Virus record (IMG/VR): IMGVR_UViG_3300007234_000057
Location: 1-30,385 of that record
Length of the DNA: 30,385 nt
Reading direction: 5' to 3' (one strand)
Source of the DNA: a virus
The position numbers and the translations under genes are program-made. Shown one piece after another: positions 23,348 through 28,418 of this stretch (its first letter is position 1; the number at the start of each line of letters is the position of its first letter). Below the pieces are notes generated by a model. It was not told the origin of the DNA and ran no database searches. It saw only the letters and a program-made list of their open reading frames with translations.

Positions 23348-24169
23348 TTATTTTTCTCCTGTTAATTCATTGAAAATGCTTTGCAGTTTATCTTGTGGCT
23401 CTTGTTTTTTTTCGCCTTTGTATTTACCTTCAACAATTTTTAGCCAGTTGTTCGGACTACAAAACACCCAGTCGAAGTCCGCCTTCCAATCATTCCCATT
23501 AGTGCCTAAAAGGAACGGTGAATCTTGTATGCAGCTAAATATTTCTTGTATGTTAAATCCATTTTCTTTTTGGCGGGATTTGATGCCATTAATACGCTTG
23601 GTTGTTAATTGTCTAATTTCAGACAACCCATTACTTTTGGCAAATGCATTCCAAGATTCAAGAATTAATTGATAATGGTTAGACTTCTTTTTAGTAATAG
23701 TATTTATACTATTACTTTTTATTTTATTATTATTATTTATTAATACTTCTTTATTTATATAGTTATGGGATTTTCCCTTTTCTTGATATGGGATTTTCCC
23801 ATTACTAGATGTGGGATTTTCCCATTCCTTGTTTGTGGATTTTTCCACTTGTTTTTCTAAAAGTGTATATAAAACCTCCAAATCAATGGTGTACCAGTTT
23901 TTACATGGATTGCCTCGTCGTTCAATTTTTAAGATGCCCTTATTTTTTAGTGTCTTTTTTATAGTTCTTTGCTCATCTGTCGATAATCCAGTTTCAAACT
24001 CAAATTGTTGAATAGTATGCGCAAACCAACTATCGTATATAGTGTGGCGTTGCCAATGTAAACACTGGCTTAAAAATAAAGCGCAATTTGTATTCATTAT
24101 TCGCAAAAATGGTCGATGAAATACAATTGGCTTATCTAAAAGCGTTAGCAATAAATTTTCATAGTTCAT
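23348..24169 (-). CDS. Replication initiator (lambda O / replisome organiser type)
   Basis: A 273-residue protein. Residues 1-100 form a winged-helix DNA-binding domain: QQFEFETGLSTDEQRTIKKT followed by GILKIERRGNPCKNWYTI, the pattern of phage replisome-organiser N-terminal domains. Residues about 110-165 are a low-complexity Asn/Lys/Ser linker encoded by the origin DNA. The C-terminal 100 residues contain a conserved type of segment ending in FDWVFCSPNNWLKIVEGKY, as in replication proteins that contact a loader or helicase. AAGGAG precedes ATG 24169. The iterons and AT-rich stretch inside the gene support initiator function. Confidence 0.8.
   Translation of the reverse strand: MNYENLLLTLLDKPIVFHRPFLRIMNTNCALFLSQCLHWQRHTIYDSWFAHTIQQFEFETGLSTDEQRTIKKTLKNKGILKIERRGNPCKNWYTIDLEVLYTLLEKQVEKSTNKEWENPTSSNGKIPYQEKGKSHNYINKEVLINNNNKIKSNSINTITKKKSNHYQLILESWNAFAKSNGLSEIRQLTTKRINGIKSRQKENGFNIQEIFSCIQDSPFLLGTNGNDWKADFDWVFCSPNNWLKIVEGKYKGEKKQEPQDKLQSIFNELTGEK
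23690..23848. other. Predicted replication origin inside the initiator gene
   Basis: Four near-identical palindromic iterons, core GGGATTTTCCC, start at 23767, 23790 and 23813, with a diverged copy TGGATTTTTCCA at 23836-23847. The spacing is 23 bp each time, about two helical turns. Since 23 is not a multiple of three, the repeats pass through all reading frames, so it is the DNA that is conserved and not a peptide. On the promoter-distal side lies an almost pure A/T tract (23690-23766), a likely unwinding element. The order iterons then AT-rich DNA, inside the initiator gene, is that of lambda ori in the O gene. Confidence 0.8.
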
Positions 24170-24179
24170 GTGGAACTCC

Positions 24180-24479
24180 TTATAAAACCTCTGGGATATA
24201 CTGTTTTAGTTTATCTGCATTAATTGTATACCAATTCTTAGGGGGGATACCTCGACGCTCAGTCTCTAGTATTTCAAGATCGTATAAACGTTTTTTAATG
24301 GCTAATTGTTGTGTTTTAGATAACCCAGTATTTAAAGACATTTGATCGGCAGTAACTAAAAACCAGTCTTTATTAGCAAAAAGAAATTCATTAATCATAA
24401 AACTCATAAATAAAGCCTCTTTTGCGTTTAGAAAAGGCAGTAAACCAATAAAAAATATAATGTGTTTTTGTTTGTTCAT
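24180..24479 (-). CDS. Stand-alone winged-helix protein, paralogue of the initiator N-terminus
   Basis: A 99-residue protein whose TGLSKTQQLAIKKRLYDL and ETERRGIPPKNWYTIN segments align with the same parts of the downstream initiator, so it is the DNA-binding domain alone, without linker or C-terminal domain. The N-terminus is more hydrophobic (HIIFFIGLLPFLN). AAGGAG precedes ATG 24479, and it is the first gene after the operon promoter. It could compete for the iterons, act as operon autoregulator at the 24502 palindrome, or be a copy-control protein. The stop is 10 bp before the initiator start. Confidence 0.75.
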   Translation of the reverse strand: MNKQKHIIFFIGLLPFLNAKEALFMSFMINEFLFANKDWFLVTADQMSLNTGLSKTQQLAIKKRLYDLEILETERRGIPPKNWYTINADKLKQYIPEVL

Positions 24480-24501
24480 AGAAACTCCTTAATATTAGAA
24501 T

Positions 24502-24521
24502 TTCACTATTTAGGTAGTGAA
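24502..24521. promoter_or_regulatory. Palindromic operator candidate in the replication-operon leader
   Basis: TTCACTA (24502-24508) and TAGTGAA (24515-24521) form a 7-bp inverted repeat with a 6-bp spacer. It begins about 9-10 bp downstream of the predicted start point of the 24537-24565 promoter and ends before the SD of the first gene. This is a good place for a repressor site or an mRNA hairpin. The winged-helix protein encoded next is a candidate ligand. Confidence 0.55.
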
Positions 24522-24536
24522 TTTGTTTATATTAGT

Positions 24537-24565
24537 ATAATACAAGTATATGTATTTTATGTCAA
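24537..24565 (-). promoter_or_regulatory. Sigma70-type promoter of the replication operon
   Basis: On the minus strand a perfect -35 TTGACA (24560-24565) is followed after exactly 17 bp by TATTAT (24537-24542, five of six matches to TATAAT). Transcription would start near 24530 and run leftwards into 24479 and the rest of the operon. A terminator lies immediately upstream, which isolates it from the early genes to the right. Confidence 0.85.
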
Positions 24566-24566
24566 C

Positions 24567-24596
24567 AAAAAAAAGGCCACATAAAAATATGTAGCC
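24567..24596 (-). terminator. Rho-independent terminator of the early leftward operon
   Basis: On the minus strand GGCTACAT pairs with ATGTGGCC (8-bp stem with one G-U, loop of 6 nt) and is directly followed by eight T (24567-24574). This is a textbook intrinsic terminator for transcripts coming from the SSB region. It abuts the -35 box of the replication promoter. Confidence 0.85.
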
Positions 24597-24649
24597 TCTA
24601 AACAAATTCAATATAATTATACATTATTCTTATAAGTAAAAGCAAATGA

Positions 24650-24678
24650 TGGGCTATGCAATGAAAAAACATAGCCCA
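24650..24678. repeat. Stem-loop 2 of intergenic cluster
   Basis: TGGGCTATG (24650-24658) pairs perfectly with CATAGCCCA (24670-24678), 9 bp, with an A-rich 11-nt loop. There is no T run on either side. Confidence 0.75.
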
Positions 24679-24691
24679 ATTAAGCATTCAT

Positions 24692-24716
24692 GCTGTACAT
24701 AAGGGTAATGCACAGC
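24692..24716. repeat. Stem-loop 3 of intergenic cluster
   Basis: GCTGTACAT (24692-24700) pairs with ATGCACAGC (24708-24716), 9 positions with one A-C mismatch, with a 7-nt loop AAGGGTA. Confidence 0.65.
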
Positions 24717-24760
24717 CCCATATCGTGATCTCTTAATAGTAATTATATAATATGTGTGGG

Positions 24761-24805
24761 GATAGCTGCAAGAGTAGTTTCTCAAGTAGGACGCTTACAG
24801 CTATC
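24761..24805. repeat. Stem-loop 4 of intergenic cluster, long loop with inner hairpins
   Basis: GATAGCTG (24761-24768) pairs perfectly with CAGCTATC (24798-24805). The 29-nt interior can form a small hairpin (GAG with CTC around TAGTTT) and possibly GTAGG with CTTAC, which would give a multi-branched fold. It is the most complex element of the cluster. Confidence 0.65.
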
Positions 24806-24852
24806 ATATAGTCTATTGTAATTATAATATATTTAAAGTATTAAAAGCAATT

Positions 24853-24883
24853 AGTAGTGTTAGCCTGAGCAACTAACACTACT
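24853..24883. repeat. Stem-loop 5 of intergenic cluster, 11-bp stem
   Basis: AGTAGTGTTAG (24853-24863) pairs perfectly with CTAACACTACT (24873-24883), loop CCTGAGCAA. It is the longest perfect stem in the window. On the minus strand it is followed by AATTGCTTTT, a weak T-rich tail, so it may be a first, leaky terminator after the lipoprotein gene. Confidence 0.75.
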
Positions 24884-24902
24884 GTTGTTTCATAACCGAT
24901 TG

Positions 24903-24924
24903 TACTTTATTTTTTTTTAAAGTA
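24903..24924. repeat. AT-rich stem-loop directly after the lipoprotein gene
   Basis: TACTTTA (24903-24909) and TAAAGTA (24918-24924) are inverted around a run of eight T. The stem has only two G-C pairs, so it is weak alone; it may protect the 3' end together with its neighbour. Confidence 0.4.
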
Positions 24925-24928
24925 TATG

Positions 24929-25168
24929 TCAATATGTGGTTATTTCTGTTTCTTGCTTAATTGTATAACTTCCGGTTGCCATAATATACTCATCATTGAA
25001 TTTTAAATAAACCTCTGTGTTTGCAATATATTCATCTATAAGAATGCCGTTATCATATTTAGAAATTACATATCTTTTATTGTCTTCCAATGCTTGAGTT
25101 TGGAGCTTACCACAGCAAACTAAAAAGCAAGAGGTAATAATAATTAGTATTATTTTATATTGTTTCAT
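24929..25168 (-). CDS. Small predicted lipoprotein / secreted protein
   Basis: A 79-residue protein from ATG 25168 with a lysine then a hydrophobic signal (IILIIITSCFLVCCGK): the Cys pair after LV fits, loosely, a signal-peptidase-II lipobox. The mature part is about 55 residues with several short strands (KRYVISKYDNGILID, EYIMATGSYTI). TTG or ATG starts further upstream lie deeper inside ssb. Small phage lipoproteins made early are often superinfection-exclusion factors (for example T5 Llp); this is inference from topology and timing. It overlaps ssb by 14 bp. Confidence 0.65.
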   Translation of the reverse strand: MKQYKIILIIITSCFLVCCGKLQTQALEDNKRYVISKYDNGILIDEYIANTEVYLKFNDEYIMATGSYTIKQETEITTY

Positions 25169-25484
25169 TTTTAATCTGTGGTACAAAGTCAACCTTATTA
25201 ATTAAAAAGTTATTGGTGTATACAGTAACGCCTTGCTTGTCATATTTGTGATTTTGAAGTGTTGCCTGTATGCAGATTGGCATATCTTTTTTAAAGTATT
25301 CTTGTAAAAACATTGCGGTCTTACCCCAAGCTGTCATATCGAAGAAATCACTGATACGCCGCCCTTGTTCGTCTTTTCTGTTACTAGGGACACGCACTGT
25401 TAAGCGTACCATTGCATCCCCTTTCTCTGTCATCCTGTATTCAAGGTCTTTTGTAATTATTCCTATTAATGTAAAGTTTTGCAT
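25155..25484 (-). CDS. ssb: Single-stranded DNA-binding protein
   Basis: A 109-residue OB-fold SSB: FTLIGIITKDLEYRMTEKG at the N-terminus, then MVRLTVRVPSNR, the typical FFDMTAWGKTAMFLQEYFKK segment, and PICIQATLQNHKYDKQG followed by a final strand. It coats ssDNA during replication and recombination. It ends at VPQIKNETI and lacks the flexible linker and acidic DDDIPF-type tip with which bacterial SSBs recruit partners. An AAGGAGT SD precedes ATG 25484. It is in an operon with Gp157-like and annealing proteins. Confidence 0.9.
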   Translation of the reverse strand: MQNFTLIGIITKDLEYRMTEKGDAMVRLTVRVPSNRKDEQGRRISDFFDMTAWGKTAMFLQEYFKKDMPICIQATLQNHKYDKQGVTVYTNNFLINKVDFVPQIKNETI

Positions 25485-25496
25485 TTTTTATACTCC

Positions 25497-25985
25497 TTAT
25501 TTAATATTTAAATTTTGTTTTTCAACTAGTCGGCAACCTGTTATTTCTAATCCATTTTTCAAAGCTGTTTTAATTGCTGTTTTGTTTGGTGCTATTGTTG
25601 TTTTAGTTGTTTTATATTCTTCTAATAGCTCATTGATAGAATCTTCATCTACTTCAACAACGGTTGATTTTCTTGTTTTAAAATTCAGTAGATTTGATTT
25701 AAATTCACCGTACATATTAATCAAGCCTATAACTGAACGTGATAGCAATTCTATTTTAGTTTTATTGCGTTTTTTAAGTGCTTGTAAGCGTTTAATTTCT
25801 TCATCAATTTGGCCGTTTTCATGTTGAAGATTGTTTATAATGTAGTAATAATTAGTAGCTGTATCATCACGCTTTTCAACATTAATTGCTAATAATTGTT
25901 CTGCTTGTTCTGATACCACGCCATCATCATCAATAATATCGTTTAAAATTATTTCGTATTCTTTTTTAATCGTCCAAAGTGACAT
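25497..25985 (-). CDS. Siphovirus Gp157-like protein
   Basis: A 162-residue protein matching the pattern of the Gp157 family: MSLWTIKKEYEIILNDI at the start, a long coiled coil (ENGQIDEEIKRLQALKKRNK), then RSVIGLINMYG, KTRKSTVVEVDE, and an end with NKTAIKTALKNGLEITGCRL. Members sit next to SSB and recombination genes in many phages; one was linked to resistance to infection in Streptococcus, but the biochemical role is unclear. AAGGAGT precedes ATG 25985. Confidence 0.85.
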   Translation of the reverse strand: MSLWTIKKEYEIILNDIIDDDGVVSEQAEQLLAINVEKRDDTATNYYYIINNLQHENGQIDEEIKRLQALKKRNKTKIELLSRSVIGLINMYGEFKSNLLNFKTRKSTVVEVDEDSINELLEEYKTTKTTIAPNKTAIKTALKNGLEITGCRLVEKQNLNIK

Positions 25986-26009
25986 TTTTTATACTCCTTC
26001 TATTTAGCT

Positions 26010-26510
26010 CTATTTGTAATTGCGATCAACTAGTTGTTTTACAAACCAATAGTATTGTTTCTCACTTTTAATTCCGTTGTTCCATGAGTCGCTAATTTCG
26101 ATTAATAAGGACTCATTATTATTAGCCTGTTCTAGTAGTTTTTTTTCCCATTCGTTTTTTTCTTTTGGTTTTTGTTGTTGTTGAGTAATAGCGTTTACGA
26201 CTTCGTCAGCACTCGCAATGCTTGAATTTATGCCAATGCCAAAGTTTCCCAAGCAACGGCCAACGGCTGACGTTTCGCAGTTCTCTATATAGCTAGTTTT
26301 ATTTATGTATGTACTATCTTCTTTTTCATAGGCATGGCCAGTAGAGACAACCTTGTCATTAATTATTAACGTTGCTTTCATAACACACACGCCATTATCA
26401 TTAGAAATTATTTCAGTTAGTAATTGGGCGTCTTTATAATTTTGTCTTAAATGTGTGATTCGCTCGTGAACTTCTACATACTCTTTACCTTTGATATTAA
26501 CTGTTTTCAC
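26010..26510 (-). CDS. Erf/Rad52-like single-strand annealing protein candidate
   Basis: A 166-residue protein. Residues 15-110 show a pattern common in phage recombination proteins: ERITHLRQNYKDAQLLTEII, STGHAYEK, and the strongly conserved-looking SYIENCETSAVGRCLGNFG, followed by ASADEVVNAI. This ETSA-GRAL type motif is typical of Erf/Rad52-superfamily annealing proteins. The C-terminus is a Gln/Lys linker and a short helical end. GTG 26510 is the start, with GGAGGT eight bases upstream. Its place beside SSB and Gp157 is the usual one. The family call is by pattern only. Confidence 0.6.
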   Translation of the reverse strand: MKTVNIKGKEYVEVHERITHLRQNYKDAQLLTEIISNDNGVCVMKATLIINDKVVSTGHAYEKEDSTYINKTSYIENCETSAVGRCLGNFGIGINSSIASADEVVNAITQQQQKPKEKNEWEKKLLEQANNNESLLIEISDSWNNGIKSEKQYYWFVKQLVDRNYK

Positions 26511-26655
26511 TATCCATTACCTCCAGTATCTTTCTTGCAAAGTGTACTGCCTCGTCACGAGACAACACACTGCGGTACATTAACAAATCATTTTCAAAAA
26601 AGCGGGCAATCAAACTTGGCTCGGCGTCCATGTCATATATTTCTACTTCTTCCAT
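26497..26655 (-). CDS. Hypothetical 52-residue acidic protein
   Basis: From ATG 26655 (sharing TAATG with the preceding stop) this frame encodes an acidic, helical protein: MEEVEIYDMDAEPSLIARFF at the start and SRDEAVHFARKILEVMD near the end. GAGGTG lies about ten bases upstream. It overlaps the next gene by 14 bp and its last codons contain that gene's SD. Overlaps on both sides and the SD support it as a real gene. No family is known to me. Confidence 0.7.
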   Translation of the reverse strand: MEEVEIYDMDAEPSLIARFFENDLLMYRSVLSRDEAVHFARKILEVMDSENS

Positions 26656-26834
26656 TAGAAGGGCACCTCATCGTTTATCGGTAATTTATTAATTACAGAC
26701 TCTTTTAAATTGATTGTTGCAATAGTTTTTTTGTTTTGGTGATATATGCAAACGTCGCCGTAGCCATTGCAATCGATATAAGTTGTATTGTTAGGCACAA
26801 TATTAAGCGCATTAAGTAATTTATTAAGCAACAT
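26655..26834 (-). CDS. 59-residue protein with SSB-like C-terminal tip
   Basis: From ATG 26834 (overlapping the preceding stop by 11 bp) this frame encodes a small alpha/beta protein, MLLNKLLNALNIVPNN at the start and a central YIDCNGYGDVCIYHQ beta hairpin. Its last residues, PINDEVPF, closely resemble the D-D-D-I-P-F tip that ends bacterial SSB proteins and docks repair and replication enzymes. The phage SSB in the same operon lacks such a tip. The protein may present the docking signal separately or block it in the host. The stop is shared (TAATG) with the next gene. Confidence 0.7.
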   Translation of the reverse strand: MLLNKLLNALNIVPNNTTYIDCNGYGDVCIYHQNKKTIATINLKESVINKLPINDEVPF

Positions 26835-26961
26835 TTAACGACTCCTCGAATTCTATAACATGCTCCCAGTCCACACCTTGGCAATCTATATCATTGCAGT
26901 CAGGGTCTTTGCACATGTTGCATACCTCCTCGTAATATGTTGGAATTTGAAATCTATCCAT
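26824..26961 (-). CDS. Cys-rich 45-residue protein, first gene after promoter P2
   Basis: ATG 26961 follows GGAGGT by four bases; a second, better spaced GAGGAGGT lies before an internal ATG (26916), which would give a 30-residue form. The longer product is acidic and contains CNMCKDPDCNDIDC, four Cys in a C-x2-C-x4-C-x4-C order that could hold zinc, followed by an acidic helix (EHVIEFEES). The short form loses the first Cys. It overlaps the next gene and is read from the 26992-27020 promoter. No family is recognised. Confidence 0.65.
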   Translation of the reverse strand: MDRFQIPTYYEEVCNMCKDPDCNDIDCQGVDWEHVIEFEESLNVA

Positions 26962-26991
26962 TTGTACCTCCATAGTTTTTTTGATAATTAT

Positions 26992-27020
26992 ATAGTAATA
27001 CAACGTATTGTTAATGTCAA
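26992..27020 (-). promoter_or_regulatory. Early promoter P2
   Basis: On the minus strand TTGACA (27015-27020) is followed after 17 bp by TACTAT (26992-26997, four of six matches). The predicted transcript begins near 26985 and first meets the GGAGGT of the Cys-rich gene. The -35 box lies within the operator that is shared with the 29927 promoter. Confidence 0.7.
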
Positions 27021-27023
27021 TAC
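26997..27023. promoter_or_regulatory. Operator O2, GTATTG-N7-CAATAC
   Basis: GTATTG (27005-27010) and CAATAC (27018-27023) form an inverted repeat with a 7-bp spacer; an additional inverted half-site AATAC (26997-27001) pairs with GTATT across three bases. The site overlaps the -35 of P2 and starts one base after the stop of the ribbon-helix-helix gene. The same arrangement recurs at 29917-29940. Confidence 0.7.
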
Positions 27024-27024
27024 A

Positions 27025-27177
27025 TTATTTATAATTATTATTAATATATTCACGAATCGCAGTATTAATGATCCAGGACTTGGTTACCCAAGGCTGTTTT
27101 TCTGTAATCTCTATTAGTTTTACGTGCGAGTCCGAATCCATTTTAAAAGTTACTGGGATTTTATTTTGTTTTTTCAT
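27025..27177 (-). CDS. Ribbon-helix-helix (Arc/CopG-like) repressor candidate
   Basis: A 50-residue frame from ATG 27177 behind AAGGA, overlapping the preceding gene's end. KIPVTFKMDSDSHVKLIEI followed by VTKSWIINTAIREYI has the layout of a ribbon-helix-helix protein: a short beta strand with alternating residues (VTFKM) that would read DNA, then two helices. Such proteins bind inverted repeats as dimers or tetramers. It is the last gene of the 29873-27025 operon, and the same repeat overlaps the promoter of its own operon and the promoter just downstream of it, so autoregulation is likely. Confidence 0.75.
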   Translation of the reverse strand: MKKQNKIPVTFKMDSDSHVKLIEITEKQPWVTKSWIINTAIREYINNNYK

Positions 27178-27451
27178 TTTTGAGTTTCCTTATTATTTTT
27201 TTGTTAAATTTATCCACCGCCTCAGATAAGGTGCAATTTTTATAATAAGATGTTGTCGATTGCTTAGTATTTGGATTAAATGAAAAGCAGCATATTTCAC
27301 CACTGTTGGTGTAAGTTGCCATCATCTCATCATCGCAATAGAATTCTCTTGGATCAGGTTCTTTATAATAAAGGTCCATCCAATACTTTTGATCATCTTT
27401 TAGTTTTTTTGCTGCCTCTAATGCTCGCTCTCTCGAAATATCGTTATTCAT
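27161..27451 (-). CDS. Hypothetical protein
   Basis: A 96-residue protein: a helical start (ISRERALEAAKKLKDDQKYW), an acidic DPREFYCDDEMMA segment, a beta part (YTNSGEICCFSFNP) with a Cys pair, and a Lys-rich helix to the end. No family is recognised. It overlaps its upstream neighbour as ATGA and has GGAG before ATG 27451. It is an early gene by position. Confidence 0.6.
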   Translation of the reverse strand: MNNDISRERALEAAKKLKDDQKYWMDLYYKEPDPREFYCDDEMMATYTNSGEICCFSFNPNTKQSTTSYYKNCTLSEAVDKFNKKIIRKLKNEKTK

Positions 27452-27747
27452 TTATTTACTCCATAAACACTTCCATATTTAACTAAATTATCAATCATCC
27501 AGTCATAACCAAGAAAGTTGCCTGATACTTTATCTCTTGGCTTTGCGATTTTAGCTTCTATACCAATAGTAAACGGGTCATTCCATGAATAATTAAATCT
27601 GGCCATACTATTATTTGATAATCCAATACCCCCCAATTCTTCAGCTCCTAATGATCTTGCAATACTATATTTTTTATTTTGCATCAATTCCCTTGATCTT
27701 ACAGGCCATCCGCTTATATCAATTGTAAAAATTACTCGTTTATTCAT
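27448..27747 (-). CDS. Hypothetical protein
   Basis: A 99-residue protein with a beta start (RVIFTIDISGW), a helical RSRELMQNKKYSIARSLG stretch, then a Gly/Ser/Asn-rich centre (GGIGLSNNSMARFNYSW) and SGNFLGYDWMIDNLVKYG near the end. No known motif. It overlaps the DUF4116-type gene upstream as ATGA and the next gene likewise, showing strong translational coupling. GGAGG precedes it. Confidence 0.6.
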   Translation of the reverse strand: MNKRVIFTIDISGWPVRSRELMQNKKYSIARSLGAEELGGIGLSNNSMARFNYSWNDPFTIGIEAKIAKPRDKVSGNFLGYDWMIDNLVKYGSVYGVNK

Positions 27748-28418
27748 TTTTGAGCCTCCATATGTTTAATCCATAAGTTTACAATTTCAAATTGCAATTC
27801 ATAGCTTGCATAAAACCACGCATGAGTATACTGCCCCAATGCTTGCATCACAACCTCACGATCCCCACGCAATTCCTCACTGGCATACTCCAACGCACGC
27901 CCATCCTGCTTGACCGCTTCTATCACTACCTCACGATCATTTTTCAGGTCTTTGCTCGCATATCGCAAACAGTATCCATCCTGCTTGACCGCCTCGAGTA
28001 CAACCTCACGATCATTTTTTAATTCTTCACTGGCATACTCCAACGCATACTCCAACGCATGCCCCCAGTCTTTGACCGCTTCCATGACAAACTCACGATC
28101 CCCACGCAATTCCTCACTGGCATACTCAAACGCAGGCCCCCAGTGTTTAACCGCTTCCATGACCACCTCACGATCACCACGCAATTCCTCACTCGCAGAT
28201 TCCAAGGCAAGACCATACCTTTTAACAGCTTCCAGCACAACCTCACGATCACCTTGCAATTGCTTACTGGCATACAAAACCGCAAAACCATCGTGTTTCA
28301 CTGCTTCCATGACGAGTTCACGATCACCACGCAATTCGTCACTAGCATACAAAAACGCACTAGTATCATTTTTCACTGCTTCTAGCACTTCTTCTTTTGT
28401 ACTGTTTTTATTTATCAT
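27744..28418 (-). CDS. DUF4116-type repeat protein, 7 units
   Basis: A 224-residue protein built from 25-residue units with the consensus DGxALxYASEELRGDREVVxEAVK; DUF4116 in other organisms covers about two such units. A 16-residue cap (MINKNSTKEEVLEAVK) precedes seven units (residues 17-195), and a diverged final unit ends the protein (FYASYELQFEIVNLWIKHM). The fifth unit is four residues longer through a duplicated ALEY. Alternating helices suggest a solenoid that binds a protein or nucleic acid. No catalytic residues and no signal peptide. GGAGG precedes ATG 28418, which overlaps the upstream paralogue as ATGA. Confidence 0.8.
   Translation of the reverse strand: MINKNSTKEEVLEAVKNDTSAFLYASDELRGDRELVMEAVKHDGFAVLYASKQLQGDREVVLEAVKRYGLALESASEELRGDREVVMEAVKHWGPAFEYASEELRGDREFVMEAVKDWGHALEYALEYASEELKNDREVVLEAVKQDGYCLRYASKDLKNDREVVIEAVKQDGRALEYASEELRGDREVVMQALGQYTHAWFYASYELQFEIVNLWIKHMEAQK
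27834..28370 (-). repeat. Coding 75-bp tandem repeats (gene 1)
   Basis: Seven head-to-tail units, six of 75 bp and one of 87 bp; the longer one contains a 12-bp tandem duplication (28035-28058). Bases 28281-28376 are identical to 28865-28960 in the neighbouring paralogue. Confidence 0.85.

Larger units (their letters stand above)
24597..24928. other. Gene-free stretch with consecutive stem-loops
   Basis: About 330 bp between the terminator and the lipoprotein gene contain no convincing coding frame on either strand. They hold four strong inverted repeats plus one AT hairpin, separated by AT-rich spacers (listed individually). On the plus strand TATAAT occurs at 24746-24751, just before the largest hairpin, but without a good -35. 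The stretch may be a structured non-coding RNA, a single-strand initiation or assembly site, or an extended 3' UTR of the early operon. Confidence 0.6.

Noticed and set aside
24746-24751. TATAAT on the plus strand as promoter of a small RNA covering stem-loop 4
   Set aside because: No acceptable -35 at 16-18 bp and the DNA is very A/T-rich, so the hexamer can occur by chance; mentioned only as context of the hairpin cluster.
26860-27117. Plus-strand 85-codon frame over the P2 promoter region
   Set aside because: It crosses the operator, promoter and two minus-strand genes with SDs and lacks its own SD.
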